Shown: piece by piece, positions 50,788 through 58,067 of the stretch
Layout: every line of letters starts with the position of its first letter
Numbering within the stretch: position 1 is the stretch's first letter
Program-made: the position numbers and the translations under genes
The notes under the pieces: generated by a model
The model's input: the letters and a program-made list of their open reading frames with translations, nothing else
What the model was told of the DNA's origin: nothing
Databases searched by the model: none
From: an uncultured Dorea sp.
GTDB lineage: Bacteria > Bacillota > Clostridia > Lachnospirales > Lachnospiraceae
DNA: 64,000 nt
Assembly: GCA_910580235.1 (NCBI GenBank)
Contig: CAJTVU010000002.1
Location: 310,001 to 374,000, forward strand
Direction: 5' to 3'

Positions 50788-52299
50788 TCATTTTTTGATA
50801 TCTCCGGTGAAGTTTTCAAAGAAGGAGGACTTATTTTCTAATTCTCCGTCCAGCTGTGAGATCCCCACTTCTTCTGCCAGCGTCTGCCTGTCTCCAAAAA
50901 GGTCCGTCCCAAGCCCGATCCTGCCTCCCTCGATCTGTACTCCCATACTTGCCAGCGTACTGGGGAAGAAGTCCAACGTTGTGAACGCCCTGTTCCTTGT
51001 CTGTCCCGGCTCTGCCACAGAATTGATAAATACGTTATATACTGTCCTTTCATAATCTTTTGGGACATCATCACAGAAATCAGCGTCCATCGTAAGGTGG
51101 TCCCCTACGATCACAATTGTAGTATTCTCATAAAACTCCTGCTGGCGGATCCACTCCACAAATTCCGCAGTCTGCCTGCTGGAGCAGTCAAGCACTCTCG
51201 CATAGGGATCCTCTATCTCCATATCACACAGACGGCACGTATAGCCGTCTTCAGCGTGGGTGTCCGCCGTCAGCATTGTGAAATTAAACGGCCTTCCTCC
51301 TTTTGACAGCTCTAAAAGCTCTTCCTTTGCAAAACCGAACAGCTTCTCATCCTCAAATCCCCACCATTCTTTATAATCCCAGGGGATCTTCACCTCGTCC
51401 AGCGCGGTATAGAAATCCCAGATCTCGTAATCTCCATGTTGTTTGAAATAATTCTCTCTCCCTCCGAAAGATGCTGCCGATCCGACCATCAGCATCTGTT
51501 CATAGCCTTCCTCTTCCAGTATATCCCCGATGCTCACGACCCCCGGAAGGAACTGCTCTTGATATTCCATATCATTTGCACCGATCGGTATCTTCAAAGG
51601 CAGGCCTGTAGTCTGCGCGAACATGGCTCCCATCGTCCATGTGGCTCCTACTGTCTGATACCCTCCTCCGAGGCTGATCTTGTTCGAAAAGCTTACGTTA
51701 TCCTCCGCCAGCTCTGTGAGCTGCGGGATGCAATTATCCTCAAACGCTCCCCCACTTGCTTTATCCGCAAATGTTGCTTCCATAGATTCCAGGAATATAT
51801 AGATCAGGTTCCTCTTTTGTTCGGGGAATTGCAGTGTTATATTTCTTGCGTCCACATAGTGATCCTGGATAAAGGTAGATTCTGTCTTCTGCTTCTCTAT
51901 GTAATCCTCAAGCTCCAGCTCCCTCCACATGTCCTGGCCTGCGCCGTAGACCAGGCCTATGGAGAAAGCTACGATCACGGCTGACAGCGCCGCTCTCCAC
52001 TTCCGGCTCCTGTAGATACCGGCAAACAATGTCAGCATCAGCAGGAAGACGAGCACGCCCCCTGGAAGGCATGTTTGGACGGCATCTAAGATCAGATCTT
52101 CATTTGTGCCTTCTACCGGCGCTTTCAAATGGAATACGACCTCATCCGCAGTCAGGTTCTGCCATGTCTCCAGCGCCCAGCCTGACAGATTGTGCAAGAC
52201 TATGCTGGCCGCAGCTATGATCAAGATTATGGATTCAATGATAATGTCCGCGATCCCTATAATAATTTTTGCTATTTTCTTAAGTTCTTTCTTTTTCAC
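50788..52299 (-). CDS. Phosphoglycerol transferase, OpgB/LtaS family
   Basis: A 503-residue membrane protein with three to four N-terminal transmembrane helices (to about residue 115) and an extracellular sulfatase-fold domain. Active-site threonine lies in FLESMEATFAD near residue 170; other family motifs are TMLTADTHAEDG, VGDHLTMD and GLGTDLFG. The residues KEWWGFEDEKLFGF and the TADTHxxDGY pattern are closer to OpgB/MdoB of Gram-negatives than to LtaS. It should transfer phosphoglycerol to a glycan or teichoic-acid polymer. I chose a GTG at 52299 with AGAGGG six bases upstream; the open frame goes further. The neighbouring glycosyltransferase and LicCA fusion suggest one envelope polymer. 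Confidence 0.88.
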   Translation of the reverse strand: MKKKELKKIAKIIIGIADIIIESIILIIAAASIVLHNLSGWALETWQNLTADEVVFHLKAPVEGTNEDLILDAVQTCLPGGVLVFLLMLTLFAGIYRSRKWRAALSAVIVAFSIGLVYGAGQDMWRELELEDYIEKQKTESTFIQDHYVDARNITLQFPEQKRNLIYIFLESMEATFADKASGGAFEDNCIPQLTELAEDNVSFSNKISLGGGYQTVGATWTMGAMFAQTTGLPLKIPIGANDMEYQEQFLPGVVSIGDILEEEGYEQMLMVGSAASFGGRENYFKQHGDYEIWDFYTALDEVKIPWDYKEWWGFEDEKLFGFAKEELLELSKGGRPFNFTMLTADTHAEDGYTCRLCDMEIEDPYARVLDCSSRQTAEFVEWIRQQEFYENTTIVIVGDHLTMDADFCDDVPKDYERTVYNVFINSVAEPGQTRNRAFTTLDFFPSTLASMGVQIEGGRIGLGTDLFGDRQTLAEEVGISQLDGELENKSSFFENFTGDIKK

Positions 52300-52301
52300 T
52301 G

Positions 52302-53477
52302 TTATCCCTCTTGCGTTCCACAATTCTCCAGTATATCCATCCATTTTTCCATGACTTTGCTCTCTGACAGCATCCGGGCGCTCTGAGCTGCGCTTTGCCC
52401 CATAGCCGCGCGTTTGTCTCTGTCCATGAGCAAGCTCTCTAATCTCCCGGCAAAAGCCTTTTCATCTCCGTCTTTTATTAAGAACCCGGTCTCCCCATCC
52501 TTCACGATGGCTCTTGGCCCTACCCTCACGTCAAAAGCCAGCACAGGCAGCTTTGCTGCCATGGCCTCGATCAGGACGAACGGGAATGCTTCCGAATAAG
52601 ATGTCATCACATATACGGACGCCTTTTCTAATTCCTCCGCCACAACGGCATGGCTGCACATCCCCATCATCTCTACCGTGCTCTCTATCTTTAATTCTTT
52701 TATTTTACGTCTTATCTCCTCTTCCAGCTCTCCCCCGCCCAGTATCTTGAGGATCCAGCCGTCGCAGCTGTGCGCCGCTTCTTTCCATATATGAAGGAGG
52801 CGGTCAAATCCTTTTACCGGATGCAGGCGGCCTACTGCTATCACAGTATTCTCTTTTTCCCCAGCCTTTCTTTCAAACGCTTCGTCCGCCAGGAAATTCG
52901 GGATGGCCGCACAATGCATCTTTGTATCACGATCTTTCACCATCTCCGATACTTCGTCTCTTAGCTGCTCCGTCAAGGCTACGAACCAGTCAATATTCGT
53001 ATACCGTTTCTTAAAATCATTTACATACTTTTTATCAAAATTATGATCGTGATGGAGCTGCGCTATCTTAAGCACATCTGTATTCCCATATTTGGACAGG
53101 AGCACAGAGTGCTCGTTCCTTGTGGATATGACGGCTCCTTCTTTTATATTCCGGATTGCCCTCTTCATAGAGCTGTGCTTTAAGTAAAGCACTTTTAATG
53201 CCTTGCGCCCCTCTCTTAACATGCCTGCCACATTCTTCTTCCGTCTCTCCAGAAGGAACTCCTCCCGGTTCGGCGCTACGCAGGTCAGGTACGTGATCTT
53301 CACATCAGCGCTTATCTCATAGGCGGGCTGCCCAAGATTGTAAATACAGAGGATCTCCACTTCATATCCCCGTCTGGCGAAAGCGTCCGCCAGAAGAGAG
53401 ATCGCCATCTCCACGCCCCCATGTTTTAAGTGGAGAGCCGTAATATAGATTTTCTTTTTTATCTTTTTCACTTTCAT
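52302..53477 (-). CDS. Glycosyltransferase family 4 (envelope polymer)
   Basis: A 391-residue GT-B transferase with GGVEMAISLLADAFARRGYEV near the start (GT4/GT1-type N-terminal pattern), VGRLHPVKGFDRLL and MTSYSEAFPFVLIEAMAAKLPV. It shares the operon with the phosphoglycerol transferase, whose ribosome site lies at its 3' end. The donor sugar and acceptor are not readable. It has a promoter directly upstream. Confidence 0.92.
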   Translation of the reverse strand: MKVKKIKKKIYITALHLKHGGVEMAISLLADAFARRGYEVEILCIYNLGQPAYEISADVKITYLTCVAPNREEFLLERRKKNVAGMLREGRKALKVLYLKHSSMKRAIRNIKEGAVISTRNEHSVLLSKYGNTDVLKIAQLHHDHNFDKKYVNDFKKRYTNIDWFVALTEQLRDEVSEMVKDRDTKMHCAAIPNFLADEAFERKAGEKENTVIAVGRLHPVKGFDRLLHIWKEAAHSCDGWILKILGGGELEEEIRRKIKELKIESTVEMMGMCSHAVVAEELEKASVYVMTSYSEAFPFVLIEAMAAKLPVLAFDVRVGPRAIVKDGETGFLIKDGDEKAFAGRLESLLMDRDKRAAMGQSAAQSARMLSESKVMEKWMDILENCGTQEG

Positions 53478-53523
53478 ATATCTCCCTGATCAGAATAAGA
53501 TTCTCCAACCGGCCGCTGAGGGT

Positions 53524-53552
53524 AGTATATCAGATTTTCACAGGCGCGGCAA
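53524..53552 (-). promoter_or_regulatory. Probable promoter of the GT4-phosphoglycerol transferase genes
   Basis: TTGCCG (53547-53552) and TATACT (53524-53529), 17 bases apart, minus strand. Confidence 0.5.
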
Positions 53553-53558
53553 TCGTTA

Positions 53559-55310
53559 TCACCGTCCTTTTATATTCTGCTCTTCCTGGACGATCCTGTA
53601 ATAATCTTTTGCGTAACGGTACTGGCTCAGAGAATATTCTCCAAACTCAACGCCGCAGATCCGTTTATATTCGCACCAGTTGCTCCACAGGAACCCGCAT
53701 ATGGCGATATAACAGTAGATCTTAATCCGTACCGGAGCCGGGCACTGATCTTCAAAGTACGCGTCGATCAGCTCTTCCACCTTCGGACGGTCATACATGG
53801 CATAGATCGCGAACATAGCTATATCGACATGGATATCCTGCATACCGGCATATTCCCAGTCAATGAGATATGTCCTCTCCTCCGTGAACAGAAAGTTGTC
53901 AGGTACTGCGTCTATATGGGCCAGCGCGATCGTCTTAGGCTGCGCGTCTACATATTTTTTTAATTCATAGACCTTCTCTTTTGTCCTGTCATAATCTTTG
54001 TAGATGGACTTCTCGCCTTCTCTCAGGCTTTCATAATATTCTATCTGCCCGAAAAGATCGAATGTATGTCCTACCGAGAGGTTCTGTTCATGAAACCCTC
54101 TCAAATATCTCATAGCCCTCTTCACGTCTTCCGGCGAATCCGGGTCGCACACCCTGGAGCCCTCCACAAATTCTGTTATCTTATATCCGGTCTCGCGGGA
54201 GATATAGCAGACCGGATCTGTAATGTCCTTTCCTCTCAGGCTCTCATATACTTCATATTCCTGTCTCCTGTCTATCATCGACTCGGTCCCCTCCCCCGGG
54301 ATCCGGGCTATGTACCTTTTCCCCCGGCAGGTAAATCCAAAAGAACGGTTCGTCATTCCCTTCTTTATCGCCTTTATGTCTGTAATGTCATTACTTCCGC
54401 ATTGGAGCTGCTCTTCAATGACTTTTATAACGTCTGCTCTTAACTGGCCTGAATTGCTGTCCAGCTCTCTTAATTCCTCCAGCGTATTAATCTCGCAGGC
54501 AGATCCGGCCGGCACTATTTTAGGCATAACATACATCTTATTCCCCTTCATCAGCGCATCGTCCCAGAAAAGCTCCTTCGCGTGCTCCTTTTCGCAAAGG
54601 TACAGCACTCTCTCTTTTAAATATTGTGCGTCCCCCTTAAGAATGTAAGATATGCCTATGATCCGATTGCCCATATCGCCTTCCTCTACGGCGGCCAGCT
54701 CTCTTTTTCTGTTCACTCTTAACATGCTCTCTTCTGTCTCGTCTTCCGCCACCATATACCAGGAGTACAATTCGTTTTTCGAGAAAGGGTTGCTGCTGCA
54801 CCAGACATCGCATGGAAGGATATAAGTATTGCCGATCTTATGGATGACCTTCTTTAGAGAGAACAGATTATTTTTCGTCGCGTACTCTCCGTTATAGACA
54901 AGATTGACCTGATATTTGTCGATCAGATATTCGTACTGTTCTTTCATAAACCCGACTACAATATCGATCTGATGGACGCCGGCTTCGTGCAGCTGTCTGA
55001 TCAGACGCTCTATAAGCGCCTCTCCCCGCACTTCTATAATGCCTTTCGGAACTTCCATATTGATCGGTATCATACGCATTCCAAATCCTGCAGCCAGTAT
55101 GACTGCATTTTGCGGCCTCTTGCTGTCAAATTCTTTCTCCGCTTTTTCTGTAAGCTGCATATCCTCATCCAAATACCCTTGCTCTTTTAAAATCTTCAAT
55201 GAGGAGTTTACTTTCCCCAATGAATATCCTGTCTTCTCTGCTAATATCCTTTGATTCTCATATCTCTCTATTGTCAGTATGTTCATTATATCGTACTGTT
55301 GTATGTTCAT
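53559..55310 (-). CDS. HTH - choline-phosphate cytidylyltransferase - choline kinase fusion (LicC-LicA)
   Basis: A 583-residue three-part protein. Residues 1-60 form a MarR-like winged helix (YENQRILAEKTGYSLGKVNS). Residues 65-290 are a nucleotidyltransferase with AVILAAGFGMRMIPINMEVPKG and VEVRGEALIERLI-like IIEVRGEALIERLIRQL, matching LicC (CTP:phosphocholine cytidylyltransferase). Residues 305-575 are a choline kinase/APH-fold domain with the catalytic HIDAVPDNFLF and LIDWEYAGMQDI motifs, matching LicA. One polypeptide can thus phosphorylate choline and activate it as CDP-choline. ATG at 55310 behind AAGGAG. The partner transferase LicD is not in view. The N-terminal HTH may recognise DNA or be only structural. 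Confidence 0.9.
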   Translation of the reverse strand: MNIQQYDIMNILTIERYENQRILAEKTGYSLGKVNSSLKILKEQGYLDEDMQLTEKAEKEFDSKRPQNAVILAAGFGMRMIPINMEVPKGIIEVRGEALIERLIRQLHEAGVHQIDIVVGFMKEQYEYLIDKYQVNLVYNGEYATKNNLFSLKKVIHKIGNTYILPCDVWCSSNPFSKNELYSWYMVAEDETEESMLRVNRKRELAAVEEGDMGNRIIGISYILKGDAQYLKERVLYLCEKEHAKELFWDDALMKGNKMYVMPKIVPAGSACEINTLEELRELDSNSGQLRADVIKVIEEQLQCGSNDITDIKAIKKGMTNRSFGFTCRGKRYIARIPGEGTESMIDRRQEYEVYESLRGKDITDPVCYISRETGYKITEFVEGSRVCDPDSPEDVKRAMRYLRGFHEQNLSVGHTFDLFGQIEYYESLREGEKSIYKDYDRTKEKVYELKKYVDAQPKTIALAHIDAVPDNFLFTEERTYLIDWEYAGMQDIHVDIAMFAIYAMYDRPKVEELIDAYFEDQCPAPVRIKIYCYIAICGFLWSNWCEYKRICGVEFGEYSLSQYRYAKDYYRIVQEEQNIKGR

Positions 55311-55347
55311 ATACTTTCTCCTTCCTATTTTCATGAATTTTCATTTT

Positions 55348-55376
55348 ATATTACCACCAGACGCTGCATCTGACAA
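55348..55376 (-). promoter_or_regulatory. Probable promoter of the LicC-LicA fusion
   Basis: TTGTCA (55371-55376) and TAATAT (55348-55353), 17 bases apart, minus strand; the -10 is preceded by TGG, close to an extended -10. Confidence 0.6.
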
Positions 55377-55385
55377 GTAGCTTGC

Positions 55386-55423
55386 AAAAAAAAGCAAGGC
55401 GCGATCTCCTGATCCGCCCTGCT
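55386..55423 (-). terminator. Terminator of the sugar nucleotidyltransferase gene
   Basis: On the minus strand a long stem (AGCAGGGCGGATC with GATCGCGCCTTGCT, one bulge) with an AGGA loop is followed by eight T, about 55 bases after the stop codon. Confidence 0.85.
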
Positions 55424-55478
55424 ATCTTTTATTATACATACCGCGCTCACAGCATCCCCGGCTTCTGCGTACATTTCC

Positions 55479-56396
55479 CTACGGGAAGATCTTATCCGGG
55501 TACTCTCCTGCACTGACCAGCTTCTGTATGGCCTCTGAAACCGACTGGCGATCTTCCTGATACGTCACTCCAAACCATTTATCTTTAGATTCCAGCACTG
55601 TCACTTCCGCCTTATGGCCCAATAATCCTCCAATGATCCTGGGCAGGAGATACTCTGCTTTTACATCTTCTTCATCCAGATGCTCCAGAAAATCAGAGAA
55701 CCCTTTCTCCAGCACGTCAAAAATATCTGGCTGGAGCCCCCACATATTCATGGAGACTGGAGAATCCAGATCCAGCTCTATTTCTTTACCATCCTTTATC
55801 GCCGTCGCTTTCTCCCCTTTTCTCTGGATCGAGTAAGTCTCCTCTATCTCTGTCAGCATACAGTCCTCATCGACTTTACAGATCCCCCTCGTCACCGTGC
55901 CATTCTCGCTCAACGTGTTCTTCAGCACGAAGCCTACCATACATATATCGTTCTTCCCATTCTTCCGGGCAGGATCCGTCAGATAGCCATATGCTTCTTT
56001 GTATGCCTCTTTCCCATAATAATCATCTGCATTAATGACAAGGAACGGCTCATTTACGACATCTTTACAACAGAGGATCGCCTGTCCTGTCCCCCACGGC
56101 TTCCTGCGGCCTTTCCACCTGTCTTTATACCGCTCAGGGATATCGCCAAGCTCCTGATAGGCATACGCGACATCCGTAACCTGCTCTATCCGGTTCCCGA
56201 TCACCTCTTTAAAGTCCTTCTCCAAATCTCTTCTTATAATAAATACGACTTTATTAAATCCCGCCTCTAGCGCATCATATACGGAGTAATCCATGATGAT
56301 CTCACCGCTGGGGCCTACTGAAGCCAGCTGCTTTATACCACCGCCATACCTACTTCCAATCCCTGCGGCCATAATTACCAATGTCACATTTTTCAT
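55479..56396 (-). CDS. Sugar nucleotidyltransferase
   Basis: A 305-residue GT-A-fold nucleotidyltransferase. The N-terminal activation loop VIMAAGIGSRYGGGIKQL and metal site VINADDYYG are clear, along with the substrate segment MNMWGLQPDIFDVLEKGF. The sequence is unlike GalU or RmlA in detail and the sugar cannot be assigned. The ATG at 56396 follows AGGAG by 8 bases; the open frame extends 13 codons upstream. It has its own promoter and terminator and lies beside the LicC-LicA gene in an inferred envelope module. Confidence 0.85.
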   Translation of the reverse strand: MKNVTLVIMAAGIGSRYGGGIKQLASVGPSGEIIMDYSVYDALEAGFNKVVFIIRRDLEKDFKEVIGNRIEQVTDVAYAYQELGDIPERYKDRWKGRRKPWGTGQAILCCKDVVNEPFLVINADDYYGKEAYKEAYGYLTDPARKNGKNDICMVGFVLKNTLSENGTVTRGICKVDEDCMLTEIEETYSIQRKGEKATAIKDGKEIELDLDSPVSMNMWGLQPDIFDVLEKGFSDFLEHLDEEDVKAEYLLPRIIGGLLGHKAEVTVLESKDKWFGVTYQEDRQSVSEAIQKLVSAGEYPDKIFP

Positions 56397-56445
56397 AATT
56401 CTGTCTCCTGTCATTGTGCCCTTTACGCATGTCATAATTATTTTT

Positions 56446-56474
56446 ATTATATAATAAAAGGCTTGTTTTGTCTA
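56446..56474 (-). promoter_or_regulatory. Promoter of the sugar nucleotidyltransferase
   Basis: TAGACA (56469-56474) and a perfect TATAAT (56446-56451), spacing 17, minus strand. Confidence 0.65.
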
Positions 56475-56510
56475 TCTGGTAAAATTATTGTTGCTTTTTC
56501 GATTTTTTAT

Positions 56511-56539
56511 TTGCATATTTTTCTGTTTCCATTTACAAT
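56511..56539 (+). promoter_or_regulatory. Promoter of the XRE regulator
   Basis: TTGCAT (56511-56516) and TACAAT (56534-56539), spacing 17, plus strand, about 20 bases before the ATG. It lies back to back with the nucleotidyltransferase promoter. Confidence 0.6.
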
Positions 56540-56560
56540 GAGGAAAAGGGGCGTGAAACT

Positions 56561-56773
56561 ATGCAGATTTTGTCGAAACGAATCCGGGAGCTGCGCCAGG
56601 AGCGGAACATGACTCAACATGAGCTGGCTTCTATGCTGCATGTCCATCGCGCCACCGTCGCGGGCTATGAGACAAAAGACCGACAGCCACACTTTGACAC
56701 TGTCGTGAAGATCGCCGATATTTTCGAAGTAACTACAGATTATCTTCTGGGGCGGACCGACGAAAAAAGATGA
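56561..56773 (+). CDS. Small XRE family transcriptional regulator
   Basis: A 70-residue protein that is essentially one Cro/CI-type helix-turn-helix: KRIRELRQERNMTQHELASM, HVHRATVAGYETKDRQPHFD, VVKIADIFEVTTDYLLGRTD. No dimerisation or ligand domain follows. It is one of few plus-strand genes and is divergent from the sugar nucleotidyltransferase, so it may control that promoter, although this is inference from position only. A GGGGCG site lies before the ATG. Such free-standing small XRE proteins are frequent in Lachnospiraceae. Confidence 0.9.
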   Translation: MQILSKRIRELRQERNMTQHELASMLHVHRATVAGYETKDRQPHFDTVVKIADIFEVTTDYLLGRTDEKR

Positions 56774-56780
56774 TTTGGAC

Positions 56781-56820
56781 AAAAAGGGGACGTACACTTT
56801 TAGCAAAAGTGCACGTCCCC
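56781..56820 (-). terminator. GGGGACG palindrome acting as terminator of the LCP gene
   Basis: A 16-bp stem GGGGACGTRCACTTTT type with a 3-base loop and one wobble (arms 56786-56801 and 56805-56820). On the minus strand it is followed by TTTTTG. It belongs to the same repeat family as 16722-16772. Confidence 0.8.
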
Positions 56821-56833
56821 TTCTACGCTAACG

Positions 56834-58066
56834 TTAGTAGCTCATATATTCTCCCATCTTCGCTATGATCTCATTGACGCTCCCCCAGTCAGGAACCGTG
56901 ACGTACAGCGGCCCGCCGCTATAAGAATAGCAATACTGCTTCCCGCTGGGATCCCCGGAAGCCGCCACAGATTCTATCTCCCACCCTTCCATATCGTTAA
57001 ACTGCATTCGGATCAAAGATTTTATCTGTTTCTCGGACATATTCGTCTCTGTATTCCCCGCCACACTGTTGATCATCCCGTTCGCCCGCAGAAGCGTCAT
57101 AGGAGATACTGCTTTTTTTAACAGCGCCGAAAGAAGAGCCTGCTGATTCTTCCCTCTCTGATTATCGCCGTCTGCAAGAGCCTGGCGCTCCCTTACAAAA
57201 GCCAGCGCTTCTTGACCGTTCAGATGGTTCTTCCCCTCCTGGATCTCCACAATGGCCCCGGCATCCTCGCCGGTCGTAAAGGCAATCTCCGATTCTACAT
57301 CCACGCCGCCCATAACGTCCACGATCTCCTCAACGGAAGTGAAATTCACCCGCACATAGAAAGGGATCTCTGTCTCGTACAGGTTCTCAAGGGTAGCGAT
57401 AGATGCTCCAACCCCATAAATCCCCGCATGCGTCAGCTTGTCATTCTGCCCCTCCGATATTCCCGGAATCGGCACATAGTAGTCTCTTGGAGTCGTAGTA
57501 ATCAAGATCTTATGCGTCATCGGATTCACAGTCATAATGAGATTCACGTCGCTCCTGCTTTCCTGAGCAATCTCCCCATACACATCCATCCCGCTTATAT
57601 AGATGTTGAACGGCTGCTCAGTCAGATCGAGGGCATGCTCCTCTTCATAGCCCCCGCTTTCTTCACCTGTAGCGATCTCATCAAGAGCCGCGTTTACTTT
57701 CAGCGCATAGAAGCTAAGGCACAGCAGGATCAGGCTCAGCACGAACGCAGATCCTTTCCCGCTCCCCTGTCTTCTTCCCGCCCTATACGCTTTTCTCTGC
57801 TTCTTTTTCAACGCCAGTAAAAAGAGGATCAAAATGGCTCCCAGAACGATCATATATTTCAATGGGAAAATTGCGAGGATCGCCATAGAGCCGAAGAAAA
57901 TGACAGAAGCGACAAACTGGATGAAAAACATCATCCTGTCCATCGCCCTCGGCTTTCTTCTTGGGGGTTCTTCCAGTCTCTCTCTCTTTTTCTTTCTCTT
58001 TTTTATGCCAGTCCCATCAGGCTTCTGATGGGACTTGATATACTTTAGCTGATCACGATATTCCAT
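56834..58066 (-). CDS. LCP family glycopolymer ligase (third)
   Basis: A 410-residue LCP protein of a different architecture: a basic cytoplasmic N-terminus with KKRKKKRERLEEPPRRKPR, two hairpin transmembrane helices (about residues 47-85), another at about 107-127, then the LCP domain with FNIYISGMDVYGEIAQESRSD, TTTPRDYYVPIPG, VEEIVDVMGGVDVESE and ALAFVRERQALADGDNQRGK. The arginine of TPRDYY and the RERxxxxxGDxxR pattern are the pyrophosphate site. It begins 1 base after the glucosaminidase stop codon, so both are in one operon. It may attach the choline-bearing polymer, while the other two LCPs serve the sulfated glycan; this is inference. Confidence 0.92.
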   Translation of the reverse strand: MEYRDQLKYIKSHQKPDGTGIKKRKKKRERLEEPPRRKPRAMDRMMFFIQFVASVIFFGSMAILAIFPLKYMIVLGAILILFLLALKKKQRKAYRAGRRQGSGKGSAFVLSLILLCLSFYALKVNAALDEIATGEESGGYEEEHALDLTEQPFNIYISGMDVYGEIAQESRSDVNLIMTVNPMTHKILITTTPRDYYVPIPGISEGQNDKLTHAGIYGVGASIATLENLYETEIPFYVRVNFTSVEEIVDVMGGVDVESEIAFTTGEDAGAIVEIQEGKNHLNGQEALAFVRERQALADGDNQRGKNQQALLSALLKKAVSPMTLLRANGMINSVAGNTETNMSEKQIKSLIRMQFNDMEGWEIESVAASGDPSGKQYCYSYSGGPLYVTVPDWGSVNEIIAKMGEYMSY

Positions 58067-58067
58067 A

